64,000 nucleotides of DNA, taken from positions 248,001-312,000 of the forward strand of contig BLLK01000047.1 of assembly GCA_021927905.1 (NCBI GenBank), given 5' to 3'. Both the position numbers and the translations under genes were made by a program. Positions 21,014 through 32,432 of this stretch are shown piece by piece; the stretch's first letter is position 1, and the number at the start of each line of letters is the position of its first letter. The notes below the pieces were generated by a model. That model was not told where the DNA came from. It saw only the letters and a list, made by a program, of their open reading frames with translations, and searched no databases. Source of the stretch: Chaetoceros tenuissimus (taxonomy: Eukaryota; Bacillariophyta; Thalassiosirophyceae; Chaetocerotales; Chaetocerotaceae).

Positions 21014-22321
21014 CTAAAGGCATTCAGTACAACATTCACAATCAAAATCAGATCCACAGTCTGCAACAAGTTCCTCAAGTTTTACTTCTTTCAACTTGCA
21101 AACAGGTTCTGGCATGACGCCAGTCATAATATTTTTACTGAAATGTGCCCTCTGAAGCGTTTTGATATTTCCAATCTCCTCTGGTACCCCGCCTTGTAGG
21201 AAGTTGTTCTCTAACTTTAGAACTTCCAAACTCGCCATGAGGCCCAATTCCTCAGGCAAACTTCCTGAAAGACCGTTATCAGTTAGTCGAATTTCGTTAA
21301 TGACATTCATTTTCAACTCTTCCTTTCCATCTAGCTCTGTGCAATCTACTCCATGCCATTCACATACAGAGTCATTACTTAACCACTTGTTCTTGTTGTT
21401 CCAATCCTTTGTCCCAGGCGTAGTTTCGTAGTATAAAATCATCATTGTATATCTTTCAAGTAAAATACGTCTTTGCTTGTAGCTTTTATTAAAGCCGGAA
21501 GCATGGCCTTCTGTATTCACATCTGTAGTAGCTTTTTCCTTAATAGCATCTATTGACAAAGTCCCCATAGTGACCTCTTCTGCGAGCTGAGTAAGTGAAA
21601 GAAACTGCTTGCTTTCATAATCATTCAAAGGCTTCTTATTCACGCCTTCGTCAACAAGTACAGTTCGAATAGCTTTTAAGTGCTGCCAAGTCTCTTCGGT
21701 GATTGACACTGGAATGGGAGCATCTCGTAGAGCACCCAAAGTTGCACTTGTAGCCACTATTGCGATGAATAATAGCAATCCAATTCCAATCTTTGAAGCA
21801 TGTTGACGAAGCATAGAAGTGACATTGTAAGCCACTCTTGCATGGTTAGGGCTAGGTGGTCTATCCCGATACTTGTGACTGGAGAAATCAGTAGCTGGAA
21901 GGAAATCATCGAAGCTTCCAGCAGCTGCCTTGGCCTGTAACTCAAAATCGAACTCACTCTTCCTCCTAATTTTTTGACCCACTTTTTCTTTCAATTTGCC
22001 TCCAATTGTCTTTGGAGCAGCTTGAGCAAGCTCGAATTCCTTGTTTCTGATTGCATCATCATTGTGTACTTGGCCGCGTTCAGTAAATACATTTTCATAG
22101 ATATTATTAGATGTTGAGGTACTCTCGTCTACAACATTTTGAAAAGTTCTTTCAATCTCGCGAAGGCGACGCTCACGTTCCAATTGTCTCACTTGAAGAG
22201 CTGCACTACTACCGAGCATGTCACCGCTACTTTCTCTACTCTTTTCATCATCCCGATCAATACTGTAGGTGCTTGTAGGCACACTCATAGCGGAATCCTT
22301 ATAAGTTGAATGTTGTTGCAT
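21014..22321 (-). CDS. Membrane-anchored LRR protein
   Basis: A single exon of 435 residues. A charged cytosolic N-terminus contains a predicted coiled segment (LQVRQLERERRLREIERTFQ). It precedes one membrane helix (IGIGLLLFIAIVATSATLGAL, about residues 187-207), implying type II topology. Outside the membrane is the same CEWHGVDC cap seen in the LRR gene at 17440. Three to four LRRs follow (IRLTDNGLSGSLPEELG, LEVLKLENNFLQGGVPEEIG) and a C-terminal Cys cluster CECCTECL. It is a shorter relative of the 17440 gene on the opposite strand. Function unknown. Confidence 0.86.
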   Translation of the reverse strand: MQQHSTYKDSAMSVPTSTYSIDRDDEKSRESSGDMLGSSAALQVRQLERERRLREIERTFQNVVDESTSTSNNIYENVFTERGQVHNDDAIRNKEFELAQAAPKTIGGKLKEKVGQKIRRKSEFDFELQAKAAAGSFDDFLPATDFSSHKYRDRPPSPNHARVAYNVTSMLRQHASKIGIGLLLFIAIVATSATLGALRDAPIPVSITEETWQHLKAIRTVLVDEGVNKKPLNDYESKQFLSLTQLAEEVTMGTLSIDAIKEKATTDVNTEGHASGFNKSYKQRRILLERYTMMILYYETTPGTKDWNNKNKWLSNDSVCEWHGVDCTELDGKEELKMNVINEIRLTDNGLSGSLPEELGLMASLEVLKLENNFLQGGVPEEIGNIKTLQRAHFSKNIMTGVMPEPVCKLKEVKLEELVADCGSDFDCECCTECL

Positions 22322-22808
22322 CTTTTGTGATATTTCTAGTTGTGTTCTTTTCTAATAAGTTTTCTCTGTCAAGAGACTAAAAAATGAATACTAACGATCA
22401 CCAGAATAATGTGATGTATTCGATGTAATGCAATTGTAAGAATCGTCTCCTTCGTTATATTATTTAATATTGATTCTGATTCTGTAACACTATTCTTAGT
22501 TGTATCAGTAGCAGAGAAGGAGGAGGAGATATGAAGGAGAAGTGATACTTTTATCACTACAGTACTACTCACTCATGCTTCACCGCACATGCTCGATTCT
22601 TCCCATGAGAAGCCTGCTAGGTATGAGGAAGGCACAATTTAGTTAGAAAATATGACAAATTGTAAACATACTACGACTATTACTTTGTCTTCCACTTTTC
22701 ACCTTTTATCGATTTTTCATTTTATTATAAATTAACGCTGTATTGGTATAATGAATAATCTTCAAAATCATCGTTTTAAACATGTAGTGAGTCTAGTTTA
22801 TTTTAAAT
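22322..22808. other. Intergenic
   Basis: About 490 AT-rich bases lie between two minus-strand genes. A 67-codon frame (22369-22572, minus) has a hydrophobic start but no support as a gene. Confidence 0.5.
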
Positions 22809-25244
22809 TTATTTTCCGAGATCGCGACGAGAGCCACCCATGTCTGCATCACTTAACCCAAATCCCCTTCGTGAACTCTGCTGTCTAAAAGATCCAAAGA
22901 GATCGCGACGAGATCCAGTATCAAAACCACTGAGATCAAGCGCAGACATGTTATCTGATAAATCAGACATGAGCGATCTTGTGCTGTTTTCGGAAAATAG
23001 TCTAAGTCTGTCACCCATACTGCGTCTAGATTCATTTTCTGGATTGTTTCGAAGACTGGATAGATTTCGGATTTCTTTTGTCCAGTCCGTTGACCCCATC
23101 GATACATCAGATTTTGTAGAAAGACCTGACATCGCCCTTGAAAATCCTCTCGGAGGAGGTCTTGTCGGTCCTGGCCGTTCATTGTGCCCAGAGTCTCCAA
23201 GAGAAGAAGGATCGGATTCTGTCTTGAAATTTGCCCCGTTTGGAGGACCTTCATTTCCTAGAGGAGAAATATTATCTTGAACCTTCCATGTGACCCCAGG
23301 TACAGTTTGCTGATATCCTTGGTTCGTATCAACTGATCGGTAAGCTTGACCTTCTTGTACAGGATAAACCCCCCTTTCACCTGGAAAAATGCGATTATCC
23401 TTGCCAGTATATCCATCTTGTTTCGCATGGGATTGATCAAATCTTTGTACATTCCGTGGTGGTTGCATTCTCATGGACTGCGACTGTACCTCAGTAGGCG
23501 CTTGACTATAATTCAAGTTAAGATTTGGGTCCAGATTATGACTTGGACTGGCCTGATGATAATTTTCATGTGGCACACCAGAACCAACACCCCCTGGTAC
23601 ATTTGCGTGTGGAATGTTTGAAGGAGGCTGTCCATTTGCATTTATTTGATTCATGTTCCCCATTTGCGCATGATTGTCATGGATAATAGGATTCATATGT
23701 TTCGCCTCATCTACTGGAGGAAGTGAGCTGATACTGTTATTGTTGTGGGTTGCACCTGCAAAAGTATCTGGTCCCATTGACGACTTGAAGCTGAATGTTG
23801 AACCGATACTTTCAGAATTAACAGCTGCCTCTGCGAGCATATTCATTAATGAGCTATCACTAACAAGCAGCGGATCGAGTCCGATACCCGAAAGTCTTCT
23901 CTGCATATTTTCAACTCTTGCCCTGACTTCTTCGTTGATCTTGGCAACATCATCGTCTTGGGTTGGTTGTGTGTTATTATTTCCTACATTCAAATCATTC
24001 GGTCCACTCATGGACATCATATTGGTTGACCCCATACCCATCGACGACATGGCTGGTGCCTCCATTGTTCCAGAAGGACCCATACTTAGTAAACTGTCTT
24101 TCATCAATTGACTTGCATGCATATTATCATTTTGCCCACCAGCATTCCCACCTTTTAAGTTCATTTCATCTGGTATATATGTATGAGATTTGTCTCTATT
24201 CTGTTGGAACATACGGCGCTTATCACTATCAGTCATACCACTTCTCACACTAGTACCACTAGAAACTGTAAAATTGTTATTGTTTGGAACATTTTGGCTT
24301 GCCATACTCTGAGAATTATTTGTATGATCCCATCTATCACTCCAATCTAGTTTCTCGGGTACTGAAGCCATTTGACCAGATTGCTGCTGCATCAAGGCAA
24401 GTTGCAAAAGCTCATTCTGACTCAACATACCGGAAGATAACATGGACATTACACTGGAGTTGGATGTTCCTGATCCCCTCATGGAGCTTACTCCGCTAGT
24501 TGCTAAAGAATGTACACGTGAAGTGGAGGAATCACTCCCACGTAATTTGTGAAATTCTCGATCAAATGCAACAGCATTACCTTTCATGATCTCAGCTTGT
24601 TGTCTTCTTGCCTCATCAGGGTCCATATTACTAAACGAGGTACTAAATTGCGGCATACTTCCACTAAATTGTTGAGGGCTGGAGAAGCTGCCAAATTGAC
24701 CTGAGTTTTGCATAGCAGGAAAGCTACCATTACTTGCAAATTGGTTTCCATAGACTTGATTCTGAGCTTGATTTCCATTATACATTTGTCCCATTTGTTG
24801 CGAGTTCTGTCCATTGAAATTCATTTGATTATTAGGCGACAATATTTCCTTTTGTTCCAACTCCTTTCTAGTTTCGTCTGCCTTTTCTCGCATGGCTTGT
24901 CCAGCCTTTTTTCTCGCCTTCTCATCTCCAATTTCGATCCACATTTGTGTTCCACCAGATTCCTCTTTCAAAAATCGTCCGGGCGGATCCATGTTGCGAA
25001 TAGCCTGAACAATTTTGTCAGCAATTTTGACCTTGTCTAATTTCTTTGTTTGTTTCGATAGATATGTATGTTTGTTTTGGGCTACTAAAGCTCTGAACTG
25101 CACGTTTCCAGGGTGGGAATTGATACGCCCACCGCGACCGCTTAGAACATCGTTTACATTAGGATCTTTGATTGGACCACCGTGCGCTGGAGGGATATCT
25201 TCTCTGATTGCACTCGCCATTCTGACTAGATTGTTTTGTGTCAA
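22809..25244 (-). CDS. DUF6824-type putative nuclear regulatory protein
   Basis: An intronless frame of 811 residues. Residues about 28-125 form the diatom-expanded DUF6824 domain: NDVLSGRGGRINSHPGNVQF, then KIADKIVQAIRNMDPPGRFL and WIEIGDEKARKKAGQAMREK. The remainder is low-complexity, rich in Asn, Gln, Met, Ser and Gly, as in transcriptional activation regions. It ends in an Arg/Ser-rich tail with repeated SRRDLFG / SRRDLGK elements. The domain is strongly enriched in diatoms and has no assigned biochemical function that I know of. A nuclear role is inferred from composition only. The start could be the Met at residue 1 or the Met of VRMASAIRED. Confidence 0.8.
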   Translation of the reverse strand: MTQNNLVRMASAIREDIPPAHGGPIKDPNVNDVLSGRGGRINSHPGNVQFRALVAQNKHTYLSKQTKKLDKVKIADKIVQAIRNMDPPGRFLKEESGGTQMWIEIGDEKARKKAGQAMREKADETRKELEQKEILSPNNQMNFNGQNSQQMGQMYNGNQAQNQVYGNQFASNGSFPAMQNSGQFGSFSSPQQFSGSMPQFSTSFSNMDPDEARRQQAEIMKGNAVAFDREFHKLRGSDSSTSRVHSLATSGVSSMRGSGTSNSSVMSMLSSGMLSQNELLQLALMQQQSGQMASVPEKLDWSDRWDHTNNSQSMASQNVPNNNNFTVSSGTSVRSGMTDSDKRRMFQQNRDKSHTYIPDEMNLKGGNAGGQNDNMHASQLMKDSLLSMGPSGTMEAPAMSSMGMGSTNMMSMSGPNDLNVGNNNTQPTQDDDVAKINEEVRARVENMQRRLSGIGLDPLLVSDSSLMNMLAEAAVNSESIGSTFSFKSSMGPDTFAGATHNNNSISSLPPVDEAKHMNPIIHDNHAQMGNMNQINANGQPPSNIPHANVPGGVGSGVPHENYHQASPSHNLDPNLNLNYSQAPTEVQSQSMRMQPPRNVQRFDQSHAKQDGYTGKDNRIFPGERGVYPVQEGQAYRSVDTNQGYQQTVPGVTWKVQDNISPLGNEGPPNGANFKTESDPSSLGDSGHNERPGPTRPPPRGFSRAMSGLSTKSDVSMGSTDWTKEIRNLSSLRNNPENESRRSMGDRLRLFSENSTRSLMSDLSDNMSALDLSGFDTGSRRDLFGSFRQQSSRRGFGLSDADMGGSRRDLGK

Positions 25245-25934
25245 AAGCTAGTGGTAGGTGAAAACTAGTATTGATACTTTGACTTTGAACAGAGAAATGA
25301 AAAATATGGATTGGACCGAAAGAGAAAGAAAAAATCTAGAGGGTTAGAATACTGAATTGATGGTTGAAAGAATAAGGTTCTCATGTAAGATTTAGGTGCT
25401 TTCATGTTCCCATTTCAGCCAGTTTCTCTTGTGAAGTTGAAAGAGTCACAATAATTTGCGAATTTGCGTATTATCACAGCGGAAGGCAATTAAAAAAACT
25501 TACTTCTGTTTAAGCTAATTAGACTATGGAAAGGAACAAAGTTGATGTCTACTTTACTTGATAAGAAGTACACAACAACACAGTTTCTTTAGAGAAGAGA
25601 TAGTTGTCACAGTTCTTATTAGTTCATTAAAAGCGGTTAACTACTCTAACCCGGAAATACCTGCGATCCTCCCCCCTCGTCGTCGTCGTCATCGTCGAGT
25701 TCTTTGCACTCTAGCCAACTAAGTGTAATCTAACTGTCATAGTGCAGTTGAGTTTGGTTGACACTCCTCTTTGACGTACGTACTTACTGTAATACCTAAG
25801 GTCATTTTTGAAGACTTCAACTTCATCATCCACAAACCCACAACTTCAACTGCTTTCTCATTATTCACAAGGTTGCATAAGGTACCCATCTTTGAACCTA
25901 TTTCTTGCAAAATCACGTTAGATATAAAAGGTTC
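25245..25934. other. Divergent intergenic region
   Basis: About 690 bases lie between the DUF6824 gene (-) and the phosphodiesterase gene (+). It contains a CGT trinucleotide run near 25677-25700 flanked by short CTCG/CGAG arms and a GACGTACGTAC motif near 25774. I see no gene here; it is the likely promoter region for both neighbours. Confidence 0.5.
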
Positions 25935-27358
25935 ATGATGAAAAGATTCATAGGTTCTTTACTACTTTCTGCGCAATCTATTTCTATTGTTGCCTTTTCA
26001 AGCACATCGCGAGGAATTAGCAACAAAGCTAACAATTGTAGGTCTTCATGGCTGGTAAAAGGCGAAAATGTCAGGCCAATTGCTGCCAAAAATCTCTCTT
26101 CCTTCTCTGCAAAATATCCATCACTATCTAATAGAATAAAATCATCTCTTTTGGTTACTTCACTCCCTCTCGAAGAGATCATTGAAATAATTGAACATGA
26201 TGCCATTCCTACATCATCAAACGAGAAAGATGAAGATTCAAAAGATGCATTTGCGAAATCGCTGGTGACACACCTTCAAATTGACGTAAGTAAAAGGCCT
26301 TATTACTATTGCCCCGTTGACACTTTTCCTCCTCTTCCTCTTTTCGCGCAAAAAACTTCAACTCCAACCAAGAGAACTTCAATTTTTGTTGCGAAGCCAT
26401 AACTCACTCTACTTTTTCTTTCAAAAGAACATAGCATCTTCCTCCGATATGACTCCACTTCAAAAGCATATACCAACTATTGTAGGCCATCGTGGTAGCT
26501 TATATCGCTCCCTTGAAAATACTCGTCATTCGTTTCGTGTAGCTGCTGAGCACTGTTCAGAAATAGAATGTGACGTCTTCTTGTTAAAGGTACATAACTT
26601 TTGTTTTGGTGTTCGTGTTTTCAAATATTTTTGCCTCATCTATAATTGCTTCAATTCTTTAGTGCGGAACACTTTGTGTCTTTCATGGAGGGGGAAATGA
26701 TGAAAATCCTGGTTGTCTTAAAGACTACTGTAACATGGATGCATCAATTCTTGACCTAACATACGAGCAAGCTCGTAATTTGAGATTCAACAAGGGTCAT
26801 TTAGAGTTTGGCTGTGGACCAGACTTTATTGAAGATTTGGAACATGAATGCTACATCCCAACTCTAGAGGAGGTCCTACATGATGCGAAAGAGACTGGCG
26901 TAACAGTAAAGTGCGAATTGAAAGGACCTGCAACCGAGGAACCGGTTCTTGAGTTAGTTGAGAAATTGAATATGGTTGATAGGGTTCACTATTCGAGTTT
27001 CAACCATTCTCGGATAAAACGAATTAGAGAGTTGAGACCTGAAAGAAATGAAGACACTGAAAACTTTTTGGATCTAGCACTGGAGGCTGGTGCTTCAGAA
27101 GTTCATCTCAAGTATTCCACCTGCACTCCAGACAAGGTTGATAGAATTCACAATGCTGGACTAGACTCTATGATTTGGATGCGAGGTCCAATAGGAATGA
27201 TGCATGACGTTTCCACTCTTTTTCACGACGTTGGTAACGAGGATGAATCTATGTATATGGCAATCATGAGAACGGGTGTGAAGAAAATGTGTGTAAACAG
27301 ACCTGATGTTTTGCATAATCTGCTTTCCAAACATGGAACCCCCGTGATCACAAATTAG
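25935..27358 (+). CDS. Glycerophosphodiester phosphodiesterase (GDPD family)
   Basis: Three exons, 25935-26285, 26428-26589 and 26663-27358, give about 402 residues. The N-terminus (MMKRFIGSLLLSAQSISIVAF) is a signal or plastid-type presequence. The GDPD TIM-barrel starts at TIVGHRGSLYRSLENTRHSF: His/Arg of GHRG and the ENT glutamate are catalytic or substrate residues. IECDVFLLK supplies the metal-binding E-x-D, and CVFHGG carries the second catalytic His. VKCELKGP matches the later metal-binding ELK region. The enzyme hydrolyses glycerophosphodiesters to glycerol 3-phosphate plus an alcohol, recycling phosphorus from deacylated phospholipids. In algae such enzymes are often induced by phosphate starvation; that was not testable here. 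Confidence 0.88.
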
Positions 27359-27751
27359 GGAATTGGAAGTAGGATAAATTATCATAGGACATTATTGTAA
27401 GAGAAATCTTTCCAATTATTCTACTGAATACTATAAGTTACTACTCTTTCCTCGTGGCATTGGAAGCTATGAATGTGGAGCGTATTTTTGTTAGCTTTTG
27501 TTATTTTATGGTCCCAACATGTGTAACACAAATTAACTATAATATTCTCATATTTCCTTCGTTCACAGCTACAAACTATCATTACTACAATGACGACAAA
27601 GCACAAACTTCTTTTTAACGGCACGAACCTAGGCCACCAATTTTTTCCTTGGTTTTTTCTTCGTGTGTGTTGTGTGATTTGAACTTACTCGTATGCTCTA
27701 CTATAATGTTTCAACTATTTCTATATCCAGATCAATTCATTACAACACAAC
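27359..27751. other. Intergenic
   Basis: This region of about 390 bases holds the 3' flank of the GDPD gene and the promoter of the oxygenase fusion gene. No gene or RNA recognised. Confidence 0.5.
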
Positions 27752-29617
27752 ATGTCGGAAAAATCTCTATCTACTGCAGCTTTTCAAGATGAGATCCAAG
27801 TGAGTTCTACGATTCCAGAGGAGATATTTTCAAGCAATGTCGCTCACCTCATTTTTTATGTTTATTAGCAACATGTCAATGACCTTTGGAAGCTTCATCC
27901 AAGTATTGGAGTAAAGGCGCTTATGATAAAGTTGGAAGAAATGAATCTTTCATCTGAAGTCACAAAACAAAGAGTGAAAGCAGCCAAACAAGCCATTCCT
28001 TATGCATTCGAGGAAAAAGATGATAAAGTCCCAAAATTAAGTCAGAAGCAGTTGGAATTTGTAAATCGAAAAATTGAAGAAAGAACAAGTTTAAGATCCA
28101 ATAAAAGATACAAAGAGGCGGATGAAATAGGAAAGGGCTTGACAGCTATGGGAATAGTGATAGATGATGCTATGCGAACATGGACCATTGGAGAGAAACC
28201 AACTGTAAAAGAAGATAATACGACCGACGAAGATGCATCCACTGGCATTGCATGTATGTTTTGTGCGAGACATTTTGCTTCAAAAAATCTTGTGTTTAAA
28301 CATTTACGTGATGTATCAACAAGTTGTGGGAATGCAATTTTCCAAACTGGTCAAAAGGTTCCAGCTGCTCCATCACACATGAGAAAGGCTGAGAAGAGGC
28401 AAATTTACTTGTCAGAAAGAGCACGAAAAAGAAACACTGGCAAAGCTACTGTTCATGAGCAACCAGGTTCAACTTTATGGTTTGGGGACATTCCTTTACC
28501 CTACACTCGTCCGGCTGGACAATACAAACGCTTGAAGGCAGTTCTGAGGGAGTATTTACCAAGAAACGTACCACAGCCAAGGATAAAAAAGGTTGTACGA
28601 AAAGGATACCGGCAGGGAGTTGTAGATGATAATCAACCCGAAAAGGATCCATACCTAGGTTTTGCTCTTATAGTATTTCGTGATGCAGAAGAAGCTTCAT
28701 TAGTTGAGGCGGAAAGCCAAGGAAAAACTGTGACAGCATCAAATGTATTTAAAGACGGAGATTGCTCCGAATTTCCAACTTTTCAGATAAAGATTAGGCG
28801 GATCGAGTCCGAAAAGGAAGAGTCTAGTGGAAACAAAGAAAATATTGAAAGTGCAAATACAGAAGGAGGCATAGACCCTACAATCCGTGATCAATTATCA
28901 CCTCTTTCCTTTTCCGAGTTACAGGAGAGATATCGTGCATTGAAGACTGATTTAGGGGGTGACGATTCATCCTTTATTGATGAGAGGGAAATGACACATA
29001 AAGATCACAGATTACTTCTTGACAGAATTGTTGGTTTGTATCAACAATCGGGAGAACGAACAGAGGTCAATTGGGAAGGAAAGCCAGTAGACGAAGAAAT
29101 ATGCAACGAATTGCTCACTATACTACAAAATTTGAGATGGCCTGCTGAAAGTCATAGAAAAGGGTTAAGTAGTGAGAGATATCTAGTACTACAGACAAAT
29201 GTAAAGAGTGATCGTTTTTACAATGACCTACGCTGTACATGTCGTAAACTCATGGAAAAAGTGGATCCAGAGTATTACTACTCCGGAATTGCTGTCACAA
29301 AGAATTTCGTAGCATCGCCTCACATCGACGACAAAGACAACTCATATCAATACGCAATAAGTCTCGGAAATTTTGAGAATGGAGGGCAGCTTTGTGTAGA
29401 AGGAACTAGATATGATGAGAAAGGCAACAAGTCTACATATGTAAATGTCGTTGATACACATAAGAAGATAGCACGAGCTGATGGTAGGTGTGTACACTGG
29501 GTACGACAGTTTGAAAAAGGAGATAGATACTCTCTTATTTTTTATGATACTACAGATCAGCACAAAGTAAAACTCAATGAAGCTGGTGTTGATGCTAACT
29601 TTGCCATCAAGAAATAA
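27752..29617 (+). CDS. C2H2 zinc finger + RRM + 2-oxoglutarate/Fe(II) oxygenase-like protein
   Basis: Exon 1 (27752-27799, MSEKSLSTAAFQDEIQ) and exon 2 (27869-29617) give 598 residues. From the N-terminus: a short helical region (HVNDLWKLHPSIGVKALMIK). A motif like the C-terminal anticodon-binding tail of CysRS follows (KRYKEADEIGKGLTAMGIVI). Next comes a zinc finger (CMFCARHFASKNLVFKHL), then an RRM-like domain (STLWFGDIPLPYTR to GFALIVFRDAEEASL). The C-terminal about 190 residues resemble 2OG/Fe(II) oxygenases, with HxD in SPHIDDKDNSYQY, GGQL after it, distal His in VHWVRQF and Arg in KGDRYSLIFYD. Substrate unknown; the RRM and finger suggest a nucleic acid or RNA-bound protein, by analogy with ALKBH8, which pairs an RRM with an AlkB domain. 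Confidence 0.72.
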
Positions 29618-29780
29618 AGCTAGCTATTAAATAAATTTGTCTTTGTTTAAATGTTTCTACTTTTCAAATCAAATTTGAAATTTATTCCCCCTGTACCTTT
29701 TCTCTCTAGATCGCAGTGCAAGCTGAATTGAAACCACTTAAAACGATCACAAAGAAGAAGAAAAGGCAGACAGATACAGC

Positions 29781-30863
29781 ATGAAAGTCCCATCTCTGAA
29801 ACAATTCGCAGCAACCGAGCTTACATCAAGACTGAATTCGGATAATACTGACGATCTAAAGAAGTTGTTGACCACCACTATAGGGAACCAATACCTCGTT
29901 GAAAAGCATTCAAAACTATCTAAACTTGCCCTTCTTCGAGCAGATTCTATCGAGAATGAACATTACTATAGAGAGCTTCTACTGGAAAAGGATGTAATTA
30001 CTGATAACCAGCAAAGTAGAGATTCAAAAAGCAATTACAAAAGGGAATACATTGAGAAAGAACTTACTAAGCTTCTTTTGAACGAATCTGATTGTAAAGA
30101 AGAGGTAGAATCTAGTAGAGAGTTTGTCTTTGAACTAAACCTTCATCAAGTTTCGAATCTGGACAGAATAAACAGTTTTCTACCTTCCTTCGTCAATTTG
30201 TCCTCTCTTACTCTTCAAATCCAACACGCCTCGAAAGTCGAATTAGCATCGACTCTTGCTGAATTAGTTCGAAGCATTGGTTCGTTATCAAACCTCCTCT
30301 CCTTTGCTTTGATCAACAGTCAAATCAATGATGACCTACTACGTCCATTTGTCAAACAATTAGAAAAGACGACAATTAATGAACGCTTGATAGAACTAGA
30401 TCTAAGTTACAATAAGATATCCACTGAAGGCTTCCGTCTTGTTCTCGCCTACTTTCTAGACCGACAAGATACTATTTTGACGCAACTCAATTTTGCTGGA
30501 AACGAAATTCAAGCAGAAGGTGGAAGGATGCTTGGCAGAATCATCAAAGATAATACCTCATTGGTAGTAATCGACTTGCGAATGAATCTTTTTGGTGATG
30601 AAGGTGGTAAAATGATTATTGAGGCGTTGAAGAAGAATAACTCCCTGCAGTATCTCAACTTGTCTCACAATGATTTGTCATCTGGTTCTGCTGATGTCGT
30701 ATGTAAATTACTCGAAACTTGCAAAGAGAGAAATTCAAAACTCGACAATTTGAGTTTATGTGGGAATGCATTTACCAATTCTGATTTGAAGCACATGGAA
30801 GTATCTGCGAGATCAGAGGGTATGAATATTATAGATACCAGGGGAAATGATGAAAAAGTGTAG
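29781..30863 (+). CDS. Ribonuclease-inhibitor-type LRR protein
   Basis: A single exon of 360 residues with no signal peptide or membrane helix, so probably cytosolic. The N-terminal about 170 residues are helical and unassigned. The C-terminal half has five to six 28-residue RI-type LRRs: LIELDLSYNKISTEGFRL, LTQLNFAGNEIQAEGGRM, LVVIDLRMNLFGDEGGKM, LQYLNLSHNDLSSGSADV and LDNLSLCGNAFTNSDL. Such proteins serve as protein-interaction scaffolds (NLRC/RanGAP-like repeats), but no catalytic or GAP motif is visible. Function unknown. Confidence 0.82.
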   Translation: MKVPSLKQFAATELTSRLNSDNTDDLKKLLTTTIGNQYLVEKHSKLSKLALLRADSIENEHYYRELLLEKDVITDNQQSRDSKSNYKREYIEKELTKLLLNESDCKEEVESSREFVFELNLHQVSNLDRINSFLPSFVNLSSLTLQIQHASKVELASTLAELVRSIGSLSNLLSFALINSQINDDLLRPFVKQLEKTTINERLIELDLSYNKISTEGFRLVLAYFLDRQDTILTQLNFAGNEIQAEGGRMLGRIIKDNTSLVVIDLRMNLFGDEGGKMIIEALKKNNSLQYLNLSHNDLSSGSADVVCKLLETCKERNSKLDNLSLCGNAFTNSDLKHMEVSARSEGMNIIDTRGNDEKV

Positions 30864-31012
30864 TTCATCGGTAATTACAAGCTGTAACAGATCAAAGTGT
30901 AACTATTTCCCTGGAAAACAACCTATTATACGAAATTTCCATCTAAGATGGGATTTTATCTTAGCATGTTGTTTATTTTATAAAGCACTCAAATAATAAC
31001 AAAAACTACATA

Positions 31013-32160
31013 CTAGTATCCAGTACATGTTTTTCTACAAGTATCAGCAACTCCCTCCCAGCTACATCTTTGGCTTGGATTATTTGCCACAAAAGAGCAA
31101 TAGCGGTTAATTTTGCTTCCATCAGGTTTCTCTATTTTGAACCTAGCGGCAGAATCTACATTTTTACAGGTCACACCGCAACTTACAGGACAATGGCTTC
31201 TTTCATTATCAGAAAGAGCACAGCGCTCTGCAACCTTCTCAGCAACACGGCCAACCCATTCGCATGACTTCATTCTTTCTTGTTGATCTTTTTCAATCCA
31301 TACTTTCATTCTCAATGGCGAGTCTTTGCAAGTATCATCATCCAATCCATTACACCAGGAAGGATCTGAAGAACTTCCTTCACATACAATGCTTTTGATC
31401 CAGTCGTATTGGGAACTGATACGAGCATAGACACCAGCTGCCAAAGATAACAATTTGCATTGATGATGAGATGAGAAAAGTCACTGGAATTTTGAATGAT
31501 CAAATATATTTATTCTAAGACTTACGGTAGTTGGACAAGCCGCAACCGTTTCCCCAACTTGTCACTCCAACCAACACGTTTGCATCGCTATCATACAAAG
31601 GTCCACCTATTTATTTTCGAGAACTCTAAATGATGAGTTGTGAAAAAAAAGAAACGACTGAACTATAATTGAAAATAAAACTAACCTGAATCGCCTTGAC
31701 ACGCGTCTTGACCTGAATGATGGTAAGAACGTTAAAGCATGTTATAACTATAAATTAGAATAAAAATGCAACACCTTGCTTGATTGCAACTTACTTCCAT
31801 TATCACGAGCACACATCATTTCATCTGTAATACTACCAAAAGGATAGTCATATGGGTCACTGGTACAGTCGGAATTGGAAACATACTTCAATTCAACATG
31901 TTGAAGGCGATAAGGTGTGTTTTGGTCTTCCATTTTTCCAAATCCAATTGCCCAAAGATTTGCTAAAGAACGAAAAGAGTTGGTCAGAAGTTGCAAAAGA
32001 AAGTAGAACTCACATTTCATAAAAGTATTTTTACTCACCTTTTCCAGTATCATATTGAGGAGAGTAGGAGCCATCATCGATATTTACAGGTGTAATTTTA
32101 TCCGAAATAGGCGAAGACAGCTTAATCAATGCAAAGTCATTGCGGAAATCACACCAACAG
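31013..32160 (-). pseudogene. Trypsin-like protease, C-terminal half with ShK-like Cys tail; N-terminal half missing
   Basis: Five exons join in frame: from about 32160 to 32039, 31962-31795, 31712-31686 (27 bases), 31606-31526 and 31437-31013. They encode FRNDFALIKLSS (catalytic Asp), LWAIGFGK, QDACQGDSG|GPLYDSD (catalytic Ser) and GVYARISSQYDWIKS. A C-terminal Cys-rich region of two ShK-like modules follows (CEWVGRVAEKVAERC, CPVSCGVTCKN, CSWEGVADTCRKTCTGY). The IVGG start and catalytic His expected upstream are absent. Upstream of about 32160 the sequence turns into short imperfect repeats. The missing half may be the fragment at 37911-38363. Splice sites remain clean, so the break looks recent. 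Confidence 0.75.
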
Positions 32161-32164
32161 AGGT

Positions 32165-32260
32165 AGCTGTGAGATTAAAACAACGGTGGTAGCAGCGAAT
32201 GGGATTGGGATTGGGATTACAGTGACGGTGGTAGCAGTGAATGGGATTGGTATTAATTTG
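32165..32260. repeat. Imperfect short direct repeats at the protease break
   Basis: Two copies of GGTGGTAGCAG(C/T)GAATGGGATTGG are separated by GGGATT-type units (three tandem GGGATT-like hexamers). They lie exactly where the protease C-terminal half loses similarity. Their position suggests slippage or a repair scar at the rearrangement junction. Confidence 0.7.
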
Positions 32261-32432
32261 GGATCCCAAAAGCAGCCTTTGCATATTTTTCAAGGACCAT
32301 TGGGCTTACTTTAGAACATGATGAAGAACATAGTAGTAAAGTAGTAAAATCCGAAAGTAAAATATTTTATACACATGGTAAACAGCCGTATTCCTACAAT
32401 AACCATGGAAAAGACAACCTCGTTCTATTCCT

